Below, piece by piece: positions 52,675-64,000 of a stretch of 64,000 nt of DNA. The stretch is from Micromonospora lutea. GTDB lineage: Bacteria; Actinomycetota; Actinomycetes; Mycobacteriales; Micromonosporaceae. The stretch lies in the NCBI RefSeq assembly GCF_016863535.1, contig NZ_BOPB01000002.1, positions 310,001 through 374,000 on the forward strand, read 5' to 3'. The first letter of the stretch is position 1; each line of letters opens with the position of its first letter. The notes under the pieces were generated by a model, which had not been told where the DNA came from, did no database searches, and worked only from the letters and a program-made list of their open reading frames with translations. Both the position numbers and the translations under genes were made by a program.

Positions 52675-53321
52675 CCGTCGTCAACCGTGGGGCGCTGGCG
52701 GCTGTGGCCGCCGGCGCCGCCGCGCTCGCCGTCGCGGCCGTGGTGGCCGTCGTGTCCAGGCCGGCGGGAGACGTCGGCGCCGAGCAGGCCGCCGCGTTGG
52801 CCAGCCCCACCCCGTCGACCAGCGGACCCGCCGTGCCGGTGGCCCCGGGGACGCTGCCCGACGATGCCGAACCGGTACGCCCGGTCGGGCTGCGGATCCC
52901 CTCGATCGAGGTCACCGCGCGGGTCGACCCGGTCGGTGTCGACGAGCGAACCCAGGAGTTCGACGTGCCGCCCAGCGTCGACCAGGTCGGCTGGTACCGC
53001 TACGGGCCGGGGCTTGAGGCCGAGTCCGGCTCGGTGGTGATCGCTGGTCACGTCGACAGCGCTGAGCAGGGCCGGGGCGCCTTCTACCGGCTGCGTGAAC
53101 TCGCGCCGGGCGACACCGTGACGGCCACCGGCGAGGACGGGACCGAGCGGACCTACCGGGTGGTGGCTCGGGAGGAGTACGACAAGACGAAGATTCCGCT
53201 GGAGCGTTACTTCGCCCGCGACGGTCGACCCCGCCTGACTCTGATCACCTGCGGCGGGCCGTTCGACGCCGACGCCCGTCGTTACCGGGACAACATCGTG
53301 GTGACCGCATCACCGGTCTGA
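52671..53321 (+). CDS. Class F-type sortase
   Basis: A 216-residue membrane-anchored transpeptidase-like enzyme: one N-terminal helix (about 8-28), a Pro/Thr linker, then the sortase barrel. The catalytic His is in SVVIAGHVDSA, the Cys in LTLITCGGPFD and the Arg in RRYRDNIVV. Class F/E actinobacterial sortases look like this. GTG 52671 overlaps the previous stop by 4 bases, so it is coupled to the DUF4397 protein. Its substrate may be that protein or others encoded elsewhere. Confidence 0.88.
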   Translation: MTVVNRGALAAVAAGAAALAVAAVVAVVSRPAGDVGAEQAAALASPTPSTSGPAVPVAPGTLPDDAEPVRPVGLRIPSIEVTARVDPVGVDERTQEFDVPPSVDQVGWYRYGPGLEAESGSVVIAGHVDSAEQGRGAFYRLRELAPGDTVTATGEDGTERTYRVVAREEYDKTKIPLERYFARDGRPRLTLITCGGPFDADARRYRDNIVVTASPV

Positions 53322-53381
53322 CGTCCCGCCAGGCAATCCGGACTGCGGTCGGAACCGGAGTGGTCGTTAGGCTGGACCGTG

Positions 53382-54557
53382 ATGGCTTACCTGGATCATG
53401 CCGCGACCACTCCGATGCTCGACGAGGCATTGGAGGCGTACGTCGCGACCGCCCGCGAGGTCGGCAACGCGTCCTCCCTGCACGCGTCCGGTCGGCGTGC
53501 CCGTCGCCGGGTGGAGGAGTCGCGGGAGCGGGTGGCCGCCGCGCTGGGTGCCCGACCGTCGGAGGTGATTTTCACCGGTGGTGGCACCGAGAGTGACAAC
53601 CTCGCCGTGAAGGGCATCTCCTGGGCGCGCCGGGCCGTCGACGCCGGGCGGATCCGGGTGATCTCCAGCGCCGTCGAACACCACGCCGTCCTCGACGCGG
53701 TGGAGTGGCTGGAGCGGCACGAGGGCGCCGAGGTGGGCTGGCTGCCCGTCGACGGTGCCGGCCGGCTGCACCCGGAGGCGCTCCGTACCGAACTGGCCGA
53801 ACACGGCGACCGGGCGGCGCTGGTCACCGCGATGTGGGCCAACAACGAGGTCGGCACCATCCAGCGGATCGGCGAGCTGGCGGCCGTGGCCGCCGAGTAC
53901 GGCGTGCCGTTCCATACCGATGCCATCCAGGCGGTCGGTCAGGTGCCGGTCGACTTCGCCGCCAGCGGCGTCGCCGCGCTCACCGTGACCGGTCACAAGC
54001 TCGGTGGTCCGGTCGGGGTCGGCGCGTTGTTGCTGGGTAGGGAGGTGGCGGCGGTGCCGCTGCTGCACGGCGGGGGACAGGAGCGGGACGTGCGTTCCGG
54101 CACCCTCGACGCGGCCGGCATCGTCGCCTTCGCGGTCGCCGTCGAAGCGGCCGTCAAGGGCCAGCAGGAGTACGCCGCCGGGCTGGCCGCGCTCCGCGAC
54201 GACCTGGTGCGACGGGTCCGCCAGGCGGTCCCCGAGGTCGTCCTCAACGGCGATCCGACCGATCGGCTCCCCGGCAACGCGCACTTCTCCTTCCCCGGTT
54301 GTGAGGGGGACGCGCTGCTGCTCCTGCTGGACGCCCAGGGCATCGCCTGCTCGACCGGCTCGGCCTGCTCGGCCGGGGTGGCGCAGCCCTCCCACGTCCT
54401 GCTGGCGATGGGCGCGGACGACGACCGGGCCCGTTCGTCACTGCGGTTCTCCCTCGGTCACACCAGCACCACCGCGGACGTCGACGCGCTCATCGCCGCC
54501 CTTCCGGGGGCCGTGGACCGGGCCCGGCGGGCGGCGGCGCCGCGTACTCCCCGCTGA
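53382..54557 (+). CDS. Cysteine desulfurase (class V aminotransferase fold)
   Basis: PLP enzyme that releases sulfur from cysteine. The PLP Lys is in [15 protein letters not shown], and the mobile-loop Cys is in [13 protein letters not shown]. Early [10 protein letters not shown] and [12 protein letters not shown] are IscS/NifS signatures. ATG 53382 is chosen; GTG 53379 is possible. mnmA follows 48 bases later, and the two together fit tRNA 2-thiouridine synthesis. The exact paralogue (IscS versus a dedicated supplier) cannot be fixed. Confidence 0.93.
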   Translation: MAYLDHAATTPMLDEALEAYVATAREVGNASSLHASGRRARRRVEESRERVAAALGARPSEVIFTGGGTESDNLAVKGISWARRAVDAGRIRVISSAVEHHAVLDAVEWLERHEGAEVGWLPVDGAGRLHPEALRTELAEHGDRAALVTAMWANNEVGTIQRIGELAAVAAEYGVPFHTDAIQAVGQVPVDFAASGVAALTVTGHKLGGPVGVGALLLGREVAAVPLLHGGGQERDVRSGTLDAAGIVAFAVAVEAAVKGQQEYAAGLAALRDDLVRRVRQAVPEVVLNGDPTDRLPGNAHFSFPGCEGDALLLLLDAQGIACSTGSACSAGVAQPSHVLLAMGADDDRARSSLRFSLGHTSTTADVDALIAALPGAVDRARRAAAPRTPR

Positions 54558-54605
54558 GCCGGTGCCGGGCGGAGATAGGCTCGGTGGGAAGGGAGAGTGG
54601 TCCGG

Positions 54606-55679
54606 GTGAGGGTGTTGGCGGCGATGTCCGGCGGCGTGGATTCCGCCGTGGCGGCGGCGCGGGCGGTGCAGGCTGGGCATGACGTGACCGGCGTGCACCT
54701 GGCGCTGGCCCGCAACCCGCAGACGTACCGCACCGGTGCCCGGGGCTGCTGCACCCTGGAGGACTCGCGGGACGCCCGGCGGGCCGCTGACGTGCTCGGC
54801 ATCCCGTTCTACGTCTGGGACATGGCCGACCGTTTCCACGCCGACGTGGTCGACGACTTCGTCGCCGAGTACGCGGCGGGGCGTACCCCGAATCCGTGCC
54901 TCCGCTGCAACGAGAAGATCAAGTTCGCGGCGGTGCTGGACCGGGCGGTGGCCCTGGGATTCGACGCGGTGGTCACCGGTCATCACGCCCGGCTCGGCCC
55001 CGACGGCCTGCTGCGTCGCAGCGTCGACGAGGCCAAGGACCAGTCGTACGTGCTGGCCGTGCTCACCCGCGAGCAGCTGGACCGTTCGATCTTCCCGCTC
55101 GGCGACTCGACAAAGGCTCAGGTCCGGCAGGAGGCCGCCGAGCGTGGGCTCGCCGTCGCCGACAAGCCGGACTCGCACGACATCTGCTTCATCGCCGACG
55201 GCGACACCCGGGGCTTCCTGGCCCAGCGCCTCGGTGAGACGCCCGGAGACGTGGTCGACGCGACCACCGGCGCGGTGGTGGGACAGCACGCCGGCGCCTA
55301 CGCGTACACCGTCGGGCAGCGGCGCGGACTGCACCTGGACCGGCCGGCCCCGGACGGCCGACCCCGCTACGTGCTCTCCATCACACCGAAGACGAACACC
55401 GTCACCGTCGGCCCGGCGGAGGCGCTGGAGGTCTCCACGGTCCGGGCCACCCGTCCGCTCTGGACCGGTGGCCCGCGCCCCGACGGTCCGATCGAGTGTG
55501 AGGTCCAGTTGCGCGCCCACGGCGTCGTGGTGCCCGCCGCCGTCACCGTCGACGGCGACACCCTCCACGCCGAGCTGCGTCGCCCGGTGCGCGGCGTGGC
55601 CGCCGGCCAGGCCATCGTCGCCTACCGCCCCGATCCCGCCGGTGACGTCGTCCTCGGCTCCGCCACCATCACCGGCTGA
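54606..55679 (+). CDS. mnmA: tRNA 2-thiouridylase MnmA
   Basis: Installs the 2-thio group at wobble uridine-34. The PP-loop is [10 protein letters not shown]; the two catalytic Cys lie in [12 protein letters not shown] and [19 protein letters not shown] and YTVGQRRGL are family motifs. GTG 54606 is chosen because relatives begin [13 protein letters not shown] 54597, closer to GGGAAGGGAG, is possible. It follows the cysteine desulfurase that likely supplies sulfur. The length is typical. Confidence 0.95.
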   Translation: MRVLAAMSGGVDSAVAAARAVQAGHDVTGVHLALARNPQTYRTGARGCCTLEDSRDARRAADVLGIPFYVWDMADRFHADVVDDFVAEYAAGRTPNPCLRCNEKIKFAAVLDRAVALGFDAVVTGHHARLGPDGLLRRSVDEAKDQSYVLAVLTREQLDRSIFPLGDSTKAQVRQEAAERGLAVADKPDSHDICFIADGDTRGFLAQRLGETPGDVVDATTGAVVGQHAGAYAYTVGQRRGLHLDRPAPDGRPRYVLSITPKTNTVTVGPAEALEVSTVRATRPLWTGGPRPDGPIECEVQLRAHGVVVPAAVTVDGDTLHAELRRPVRGVAAGQAIVAYRPDPAGDVVLGSATITG

Positions 55680-55701
55680 TCCTCACGGGTACGCTTCGGC
55701 C

Positions 55702-56700
55702 GTGACTGATCAGGTCTGGCCGTGGGCGGCGGGCGCGGCGACCGGTTTGGGCTCGCTGCCCGGCACCGACATCGCCGAGGCGCAGCGGATCGTCCTTGGT
55801 GAGCTGCCCGCCCTGCCGCATCTTCCGGAGCTGCCGGCCCGAGGGCCGGGTGCCGACGTCATCGGGCGCACCGGCGGTCTACTGGTGGAGCTGCCGATCG
55901 AGCTGTACGCCGCACGCTGGCGGGTGGCCCCGCGTCCGGGCCGCGACCTGCGCCGGGCCCGCGACCTGATGGAACGCGACCTGGACCAGCTCGCCGAGCA
56001 GGCCGAGGAGTACGCCGGCCCCATCAAGCTCCAGGCGGCTGGCCCGCTGACCCTGGCCGCCTCGATCGAGCTGCCGATCGGCGGTCGGATGCTGCGCGAC
56101 CCAGGTGCGCTGCGTGACCTGACCGGCTCACTGGCCGAAGGGCTGCGCGGCCACGTCGACGCGGTGCGTCGTCGATTGCCCCGCGCGTCGGTGCTGCTTC
56201 AGCTCGACGAGCCGTCGTTACCGGCGGCGCTGACCGGTCGGGTGCCCACCGAGAGTGGCCTCGGTGCCTACCGGGCGGTGGAGTCGGGCGACGCCCGCAC
56301 CCTGCTGGGCACGGTGATCGAGGCGGTCGGGGTGCCGACCGTGGTGCACTGCTGCGCCCCGGAGGTGCCGCTGGAACTGCTCCGCTCCACCGGGGCGATC
56401 GGCGTCGCGCTCGACCTGAGCCTGCTCACCGACCTCGACCCGCTCGGCGAGGCGCTCGACGCCGGGTTCGGGCTGCTGGCCGGTGCCGCACCGGCGACGC
56501 CGACCGGTCGCGCCCCGACCTCAGCCGACCTCGCAGACCGGGTACGCACCCTCTGGGACCGCCTCGGGTTTCCGCGCCGTCAGCTTGCCGAGCAGGTGGT
56601 GGTGACTCCCGCCTGTGGCATGGCCGGGGCCGATGTGGCGTACGTCCGGGCGGTCCTCGCGGCCTGCCGGGACGCCGGACGCCGGCTCGCCGAGGAGTGA
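55702..56700 (+). CDS. MetE C-domain-like (UROD/MetE fold) protein
   Basis: A 332-residue protein resembling the catalytic half of cobalamin-independent methionine synthase. TGLGSLPGTD opens it, and SVLLQLDEPSLPAALTG follows. Zinc-ligand-like residues are kept in PTVVHCCAPEVP and VVTPACGMAGADVAYV. It lacks the N-terminal half of true MetE, so folate-dependent synthesis is uncertain; a corrinoid or small-thiol methyltransferase is possible. A rare TTA codon is at 56218-56220. GTG 55702 lies 22 bases after mnmA, so cotranscription is likely. Confidence 0.8.
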   Translation: MTDQVWPWAAGAATGLGSLPGTDIAEAQRIVLGELPALPHLPELPARGPGADVIGRTGGLLVELPIELYAARWRVAPRPGRDLRRARDLMERDLDQLAEQAEEYAGPIKLQAAGPLTLAASIELPIGGRMLRDPGALRDLTGSLAEGLRGHVDAVRRRLPRASVLLQLDEPSLPAALTGRVPTESGLGAYRAVESGDARTLLGTVIEAVGVPTVVHCCAPEVPLELLRSTGAIGVALDLSLLTDLDPLGEALDAGFGLLAGAAPATPTGRAPTSADLADRVRTLWDRLGFPRRQLAEQVVVTPACGMAGADVAYVRAVLAACRDAGRRLAEE

Positions 56701-56736
56701 GGTTTCTCGTCGTACCCACGGGGCAGGATGCTCGTC

Positions 56737-57105
56737 ATGATTGGACAGCTGCGTTCGACGGTGATCGACTGCCCCGATCCGCGTGCGTTGGCCGGCTTCT
56801 ACTCCGAGCTGCTCGGCCTGCCGCTGATCGAGGACAATTCGGACGGTAACGACTGGGTGGTGCTCGGCGGGCCGCCGAACCACCAGCCACGGCTGGCCTT
56901 CCAGCGGGCACCCGACCTGGTTCCGCCGGCCTGGCCCGATCCGGGACGGCCCCAGCAGTTCCACCTCGACGTGACGGTGGACGACATCGAGGCGGCGGAG
57001 CAGGCGGCTCTGGCCCTGGGTGCCCGCCGGCTACCCGGCGACGGTGAGGGTTTCCGGGTCTACGCCGACCCGGTCGGCCACCCGTTCTGTCTCTGCTGGG
57101 ACTGA
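56737..57105 (+). CDS. VOC (glyoxalase/bleomycin-resistance) family protein
   Basis: A 122-residue VOC protein: DPRALAGFYSELLGLPLIED, then FHLDVTVDDIEAAEQAALALGA and YADPVGHPFCLC, the usual two beta-alpha-beta-beta-beta modules. ATG 56737 is chosen for GGCAGG about 10 bases upstream; ATG 56728 is possible. No substrate can be assigned; many such proteins are isomerases or binding proteins. Confidence 0.85.
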   Translation: MIGQLRSTVIDCPDPRALAGFYSELLGLPLIEDNSDGNDWVVLGGPPNHQPRLAFQRAPDLVPPAWPDPGRPQQFHLDVTVDDIEAAEQAALALGARRLPGDGEGFRVYADPVGHPFCLCWD

Positions 57106-57184
57106 GCATCAGGCCCCGCCCGCCGGATGGTGGTGGCCCGATCGGAGGCTGCGCGGCTTGCGGCCGGCAGGCATCATCGCGTTC

Positions 57185-58186
57185 ATGATCAGTCCTGCAT
57201 CGCGTCGCGCTGCCGGTTCGCTCTTCGGCCTGGCCTACGGTGACGCGCTCGGCAAACCCACCGAGTTCCTCACCGTCGCCGAGATCGACAGGCGGTTCGG
57301 TCCGACCGGCCCCCGGGAACTCGTCGGCGACCCGGCGCTGGTCACCGACGACACCCAGATGGCGCTGGCGGTGGGCTGGGCGCTGCACGACGCGCCGACG
57401 TACACCCCGGGGGCGGTGGAGCCGCTGCTGCGCCGTCGCTTCCTGGACTGGGCGACCAGCCCGGACAACAACCGTGCGCCGGGGATGACCTGCCTGCGGG
57501 CCTGCGCCGAACTGTCCCGAGGGCTGCCCTGGCAGCAGGCCACCGAGGCCGGCTCGAAGGGGTGCGGGGCGAACATGCGGGTCACCCCGGTCGGGCTGCT
57601 CGACGTCGACCTGGACACCCTCGCCGGGCTGGCGCAGCTCCAGGCCGGTCTCACCCACGGCCATCCGACCGGCCTGGCGGCGAGCGAGTTGACCGCGTAC
57701 GCGGTGCGGCTGCTGGTCGACGGTGCCGCCCTGGCCGACCTCCCCGACCTGCTCACCGCCCGGGTCGACGAGCAGCGCCGGGTGTACCGGGCCGACTGGT
57801 TGGGCGACCTGTGGAAACGGTCGGGAGTACGGGCACCGGAGGAGTTCATCTCCCGGGGCTGGCAGGAGTGCGAGCGGGCACTGGCCCGACTCGACGTGGC
57901 GCTGGCCGCCCCGGACGACGGCGGGGATCCGTGCCGGCTCACCGGTGAGGGCTGGATCGCCGAGGAGGCCCTCGCGGCGGCTCTGTACTGCGCCATCCGG
58001 CACGCCGACAGCCCGGTCTATGCGCTCGTCCGGGGTGCCCGGACCGCCGGTGACTCCGACTCGATCGCGGCCCTCGCCGGAGCTTTCGTCGGCGCGGCCC
58101 ACGGCATGTCCGGCTGGCCGAGCGGATGGGCCGAGCGGATCGAGTACGCCGACCAACTCGCCGCGCTGGCGGCAGCACCCGACTGA
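57185..58186 (+). CDS. ADP-ribosylglycohydrolase family protein
   Basis: A 333-residue dinuclear-magnesium hydrolase that removes ADP-ribose or related groups. Metal motifs are intact: GLAYGDALG and VTDDTQMALA at the start, GDSDSIAALAGAFVGA near the end. NMRVTPVGLL and AALYCAIRHADS are further family marks. The length is standard. It may reverse protein or nucleotide ADP-ribosylation. No toxin or transferase partner is adjacent. Confidence 0.9.
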   Translation: MISPASRRAAGSLFGLAYGDALGKPTEFLTVAEIDRRFGPTGPRELVGDPALVTDDTQMALAVGWALHDAPTYTPGAVEPLLRRRFLDWATSPDNNRAPGMTCLRACAELSRGLPWQQATEAGSKGCGANMRVTPVGLLDVDLDTLAGLAQLQAGLTHGHPTGLAASELTAYAVRLLVDGAALADLPDLLTARVDEQRRVYRADWLGDLWKRSGVRAPEEFISRGWQECERALARLDVALAAPDDGGDPCRLTGEGWIAEEALAAALYCAIRHADSPVYALVRGARTAGDSDSIAALAGAFVGAAHGMSGWPSGWAERIEYADQLAALAAAPD

Positions 58187-58303
58187 CCCGGATCGCGCAG
58201 CCGGGCCCGGTCGTGCACCACGCGGTCGCTCGGCCGGGTTTCTGGCATGTCAGGCCGGGTGGCGGCACCGTTGTCCCACCCGGGCACTACCGTGCGGGGG
58301 TAG

Positions 58304-60478
<2,175 letters not shown>

Positions 60479-60486
60479 CGATCTTT

Positions 60487-60500
60487 AGAGCGGCCGCTCT
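60487..60500. terminator. 14-bp palindrome after ligA
   Basis: AGAGCGGCCGCTCT is a perfect palindrome 8 bases after the ligA stop. As a hairpin the stem would be short. It may be a weak terminator or a regulatory site for the following GGDEF-EAL gene, whose start is about 140 bases on. Confidence 0.35.
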
Positions 60501-60638
60501 TAGGACACTCTGCTGGATACCAACTTAATTACGACTACGACCGATTCGTGACTGTCGCGACGGGTAAGTGGGTGGTGGGGGCGTTTCATTGGGGCACGGC
60601 ACGTGGACCCACGGGCCGTTCTCGTGCCGGGAGGTGTG

Positions 60639-63089
60639 ATGGAGTCGCCCGATCCACGCAACCTCGTCCCGCCCGGGCGGACGGCGCAGTTCTCGACGTT
60701 CGTCGCGGCCGTACTCCTGGTGGCCGTGCTCGTCTCGGCGGACGGGCTGGTGTCACTCGCGTCGGCCCTGCCCGACCTGCCGGCGGCGTTCTGGACGATG
60801 GCGGTGCTCGCCGTGGCCTGCGACGCGCGCCCTTTCCTGCCGCCCGGGCGCGGGCAGTCCTCCTCGGCCGTCTTCCCCTCGACCTGCTTCACCTTCGCGA
60901 TTCTGCTCGGCTGGGGGCTCGGCCCCGCGGTTGCTGTGCAGGCGGTCGCCGTGGTGGTGTCCGGGATCAGGATGCGGCACGCACCCTGGCGGACGGCCTT
61001 CAACGCCGGTCAGTACGCCTGCTCGCTGGCCGCCGCGTACGCGATCACCCGGCTCGGGCCCGGCGGCATCTTCGCCGGCGGTGCGCTGGGGTGGGCCGAC
61101 GTCGCCGCCATCGGTGGTGCCGGCATCGCCTGGTTCGCCGTCAACTACGGGCTGGTCACCGCTGCCGTGCGGCTGCGATTCGGCGAGCGGTGGTGGCCCA
61201 ACGCGTGGCACGGGCTGCCCTTCGAGTTGCTCTCCACCGGGTCGCTGCTGCTGCTCGCGCCGGTGCTGGTCACCGCCGCGAGAGCCAGCGCCGCCCTGGT
61301 GCCGCTGGTGCTGGTCCCGCTCTTCGCGGTGTACCGGATGGCCCGGCTCACCGTCGAGCAGCACCAACTGGCCGCACTCGACCCGCTCACCGGGCTGCCC
61401 AACCGCAAGGCGCTGCTCGCGGAGGTCAACGAGCAGGTGCACCGGCACGCCGAACGAGCGGCCCGAGACGAGCCCGGTGCCCGGCTGGCGCTGCTGCTGC
61501 TCGACCTGGACCGCTTCAAGAACGTCAACGACGCGCTCGGACACGCGGTCGGCGACCGGCTGCTGGTGGAGGTGAGCGCCCGGCTGACCGACGTGGTCGC
61601 GCCGCCGCAGATGGTCGCCCGGCTCGGCGGTGACGAGTTCGCGATCGTGATGACCGGGCTCACCGATGTCAGCGAGGCCCGCGCGCTGGCCGACCAGGTC
61701 GTCCAGGCGCTCGCCGAGCCGGTGCCGCTGGACGGGTTGCCGTTGGATGTCGGCGGCTCCATCGGCATCGCCCTGTACCCGGAACACGGCGAGGACTTCG
61801 CCACCCTGATGCGGCACGCGGACGTGGCGATGTACGACGCGAAGCACCGCAACGACACCGTCGCGGTCTACACCGCCGAGTCCGACCACAACTCCGCTGA
61901 GCGGTTGGGCCTGCTGGCCGACCTGCGCCGGGTGCTGGAGGTCGGCGCGGCGGGCCGGGGCGACGGATCCGGCCCGGCCGACGTGACCACCGTTCGAGGC
62001 GGGGACGGCGCGGTGTTGCCCATTCCCACAGCACTGCGCGAGTCGACCGACGCCCGATGGTGGAGCCGGCGACGCCGCCGTCCCCGGGCGGTGGATCACG
62101 ACGACGAACTGATTGCCCGGATCATCACCGGTGCGGACCCGACCCTGCGCCGGGCGGCCCGGCACGCGGATGCCGATGATGCGACGACCGGCGGTGCGGT
62201 GTGGTCCGAGACGCGTGCCGGTGCCCCGCCAGGTCTCAGGGGCGACGGAGCGGATCCCACGACGTCGACCGCCGACGACCGCCCCGGCGCCGAGCCCAGC
62301 ATCGATGCAGGCGAGATCATGATGTACTACCAACCGCAGGTCGCCATCGCCACCGGAGAGGTGGTCGGGGTGGAGGCGTTGCTGCGCTGGCGACACCCAC
62401 GGCGGGGGATGGTCGACCCGGAGGAGTTGATCCGGGTCGCCGAGCAGAGCGCGGTGATGCGTCTGCTCACCCGCCGCGTGGTCGACGACGTGGTGGAGCA
62501 GCTCGCCAAGTGGTCGGCGGCCGGCCTCGCACTGCGGGCGGCGGTCAATGTCAGCGTGCGGGACCTGCACACCGGCGAGATCGCCGACCAGATCGCCGAC
62601 CGGTTGGCCCGCTACGGCGTGGCTCCGGAGCGGCTGCAACTGGAGATCACCGAGGGCGCGTTGATGGCCGATCCGCGCCGGGTGCTGACCACCATCACCC
62701 GCCTGCACCGGATCGGGGTGGGCATCGCGCTGGACGATTTCGGCACCGGTTACTCCTCGCTTCAGCACCTGCGCCGGCTGCCGTTGTCGGAGGTGAAGGT
62801 CGACCGTTCGTTCGTCCTCGGCATGACCGAGGACACCGACGACGCGGCGATCGTCCGCTCGACGATCGAGCTGGCCAAGGCGCTCGGGCTGCGGGTGGTG
62901 GCCGAGGGGGTGGAGGACGAGCGGACCTGGCGAATGCTGCACGCGGCTGGCTGCGACGCCGCGCAGGGCTGGTTCTACGCCCGGCCGATGCCGGCCGAGG
63001 AACTGGTCGCCTGGCTGGCCCGGTACCGTCCGCTACGGCCGTTCGGCGGCCACGACGACGCGGAGGTGCCGCGCCGGCACGCCCGCTGA
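60639..63089 (+). CDS. Membrane GGDEF-EAL protein
   Basis: An 816-residue cyclic-di-GMP enzyme. Six or so N-terminal helices (about 17-245) form a MASE-like sensor. A GGDEF domain with intact GGDEF (about 330-334) and an [12 protein letters not shown] motif follows. About 120 disordered, Arg/Asp/Thr-rich residues (about 438-555) precede the rest of an EAL domain. That domain has [11 protein letters not shown] (about 578), [21 protein letters not shown] and KVDRSFV. Both catalytic sites look intact, so it could make and degrade the messenger. GGGAGG lies about 7 bases before ATG 60639. Confidence 0.93.
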   Translation: MESPDPRNLVPPGRTAQFSTFVAAVLLVAVLVSADGLVSLASALPDLPAAFWTMAVLAVACDARPFLPPGRGQSSSAVFPSTCFTFAILLGWGLGPAVAVQAVAVVVSGIRMRHAPWRTAFNAGQYACSLAAAYAITRLGPGGIFAGGALGWADVAAIGGAGIAWFAVNYGLVTAAVRLRFGERWWPNAWHGLPFELLSTGSLLLLAPVLVTAARASAALVPLVLVPLFAVYRMARLTVEQHQLAALDPLTGLPNRKALLAEVNEQVHRHAERAARDEPGARLALLLLDLDRFKNVNDALGHAVGDRLLVEVSARLTDVVAPPQMVARLGGDEFAIVMTGLTDVSEARALADQVVQALAEPVPLDGLPLDVGGSIGIALYPEHGEDFATLMRHADVAMYDAKHRNDTVAVYTAESDHNSAERLGLLADLRRVLEVGAAGRGDGSGPADVTTVRGGDGAVLPIPTALRESTDARWWSRRRRRPRAVDHDDELIARIITGADPTLRRAARHADADDATTGGAVWSETRAGAPPGLRGDGADPTTSTADDRPGAEPSIDAGEIMMYYQPQVAIATGEVVGVEALLRWRHPRRGMVDPEELIRVAEQSAVMRLLTRRVVDDVVEQLAKWSAAGLALRAAVNVSVRDLHTGEIADQIADRLARYGVAPERLQLEITEGALMADPRRVLTTITRLHRIGVGIALDDFGTGYSSLQHLRRLPLSEVKVDRSFVLGMTEDTDDAAIVRSTIELAKALGLRVVAEGVEDERTWRMLHAAGCDAAQGWFYARPMPAEELVAWLARYRPLRPFGGHDDAEVPRRHAR

Positions 63090-63199
63090 TCCTGACGGTC
63101 GCTCCAGACAATAGACTCGCTGCCGTCACCGCGCGTCGCGTAACCGGCCGCGGTGGACGCAGGTCAGGCAGACGTAGCACAGCCACGAAGGGGGCACCG

Positions 63200-63505
63200 A
63201 TGGCCGCCATCTCCCGCGAGGAGGTCGCGCACCTGGCGCGACTGTCGCGGCTCGCCGTGACGGAGGAGGAGCTGGGCACCTTCGCCGGTCAGCTCGATGT
63301 GATCCTCCAGGCGGTCGCGCAGGTGGGCGAGGTCGCCGCCGCGGACATTCCGCCGACCTCCCACTCGGTGCCGCTGACCAACGTGCTCCGCGAGGACGTC
63401 GTGACGCCGTGCCTGACACCCGAGGAAGCGTTGTCGGGTGCCCCCGACGCGGAGGAGCAGCGGTTCCGCGTACCGCGGATCCTGGACGAGGATGTGGCCT
63501 CATGA
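63200..63505 (+). CDS. gatC: Asp-tRNA(Asn)/Glu-tRNA(Gln) amidotransferase subunit C
   Basis: Small stabilising subunit of the GatCAB complex that converts Glu-tRNA(Gln) or Asp-tRNA(Asn) to the amidated form. It begins [20 protein letters not shown] and has [13 protein letters not shown] and the conserved [17 protein letters not shown]. The 101-residue length is typical. AAGGGGGC precedes ATG 63200. The stop overlaps the gatA start as ATGA. Confidence 0.95.
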   Translation: MAAISREEVAHLARLSRLAVTEEELGTFAGQLDVILQAVAQVGEVAAADIPPTSHSVPLTNVLREDVVTPCLTPEEALSGAPDAEEQRFRVPRILDEDVAS

Positions 63506-64000
63506 CCGACGTCACCGCAATGACCGCGACGCAGATCGCGGGGCTCGTCGCCACCGGTGCGGCCTCCGCCGTCGAGGTCACCCAGGCCCACCTGGACCGG
63601 ATCGCCGCCGTCGACGGCCGGATCAACGCCTTCCTGCATGTCGACACCGAAGGCGCGCTGGCCGCCGCCCGCGACATCGACGCCCGCCGGGCGGCCGGCG
63701 AGGAACTGGGCCCGCTGGCCGGTGTGCCGGTCGCGGTCAAGGACGTCCTCACCACCAAGGGCGTGCCGACCACCGTCGGGTCGAAGATCCTTGAGGGCTG
63801 GCATCCGCCGTACGACTCGACGATCGTGGAACGGCTGCGCGCCGCCGGCACGGTCATGCTCGGCAAGACCAACATGGACGAGTTCGCGATGGGCTCCTCC
63901 ACGGAATACTCGGCGTACGGGCCGAGCCGTAACCCGTGGGACACCGACCGGATCCCGGGCGGCTCCGGTGGGGGGAGCGCGGCGGCCCTGGCCGCGTACG
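63502..64000 (+). CDS. gatA: Glutamyl-tRNA(Gln) amidotransferase subunit A, N-terminal part
   Basis: The amidase subunit of GatCAB; it runs off the right edge. The amidase-signature Lys is in [11 protein letters not shown], followed by [12 protein letters not shown], a GatA hallmark. The Gly/Ser loop [13 protein letters not shown] holds the cis-Ser. ATG 63502 overlaps gatC by 4 bases. The nucleophile Ser lies beyond the window. Confidence 0.97.
   Translation, partial: MTDVTAMTATQIAGLVATGAASAVEVTQAHLDRIAAVDGRINAFLHVDTEGALAAARDIDARRAAGEELGPLAGVPVAVKDVLTTKGVPTTVGSKILEGWHPPYDSTIVERLRAAGTVMLGKTNMDEFAMGSSTEYSAYGPSRNPWDTDRIPGGSGGGSAAALAAY

Overview
The window looks like chromosome of a filamentous actinomycete, most likely Micromonospora or a close relative in the Micromonosporaceae. 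GC is very high with strong third-position GC, GTG starts are common, and several genes overlap at GTGA/ATGA. There are many secreted glycan-degrading enzymes with ricin-type CBM13 modules, LacI-type operators, and a hairpin repeat (GTTGATCATGAGGTTG...) that I associate with this family from memory. The genus is inferred, not proven. I saw no tRNA, rRNA, CRISPR array or insertion sequence.

Layout. 1-2.8 kb: the end of a UbiA-type prenyltransferase, a family-4 glycosyltransferase and an aldo/keto reductase. 2.8-10.3 kb: a plant-polymer block with a PQQ-type sugar dehydrogenase under a CebR-like operator, then GH10 xylanase, a GH5-like enzyme and a beta-helix enzyme behind a second LacI-type palindrome. 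A GH16 glucanase at 27.4-28.6 kb has a third such operator. 10.5-18.5 kb is the most unusual part. It is a same-strand run of a CRP-family regulator, a Pycsar-effector-like (PycTM) membrane protein, a class III cyclase-like protein, a STAND-like/repeat protein, a soluble unknown, a VWA-OmpA lipoprotein and a four-helix membrane protein. 18.6-26.4 kb: an internally shortened metallophosphoesterase, then two paralogous TetR / alpha-beta-hydrolase divergent modules flanking an M48 protease plus EACC1-like pair and a DUF72 gene.

26.5-41.5 kb holds smaller regulatory and transport units: a Clp-N/HTH protein with two 17-bp operators, a TetR-DCC-membrane operon with twin palindromes, a GH3/ROK divergent pair, ABC transporter genes, ribokinase, and a GlxA regulator opposite a rhodanese. 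41.5-50.2 kb: a coiled-coil protein, two tandem DUF6232-like membrane proteins, enoyl-CoA hydratase, a ThDP enzyme, small membrane proteins, a GNAT protein and etfBA. 50.3-53.3 kb: an ECF sigma/anti-sigma pair divergent from a DUF4397 surface protein and a class F-type sortase. 53.4-64 kb is conserved chromosome: cysteine desulfurase, mnmA, a MetE-like protein, a VOC protein, an ADP-ribosylglycohydrolase, ligA, a GGDEF-EAL protein, gatC and the start of gatA.

The best candidate for an undescribed system is the 10.5-18.5 kb island. Its cyclase-like protein (C-terminus) and its STAND-like protein (N-terminus) carry matching short Gly-rich motifs of the kind used in amyloid-type signalling. The island also combines a nucleotide-cyclase module, a membrane effector and a surface VWA-OmpA component.
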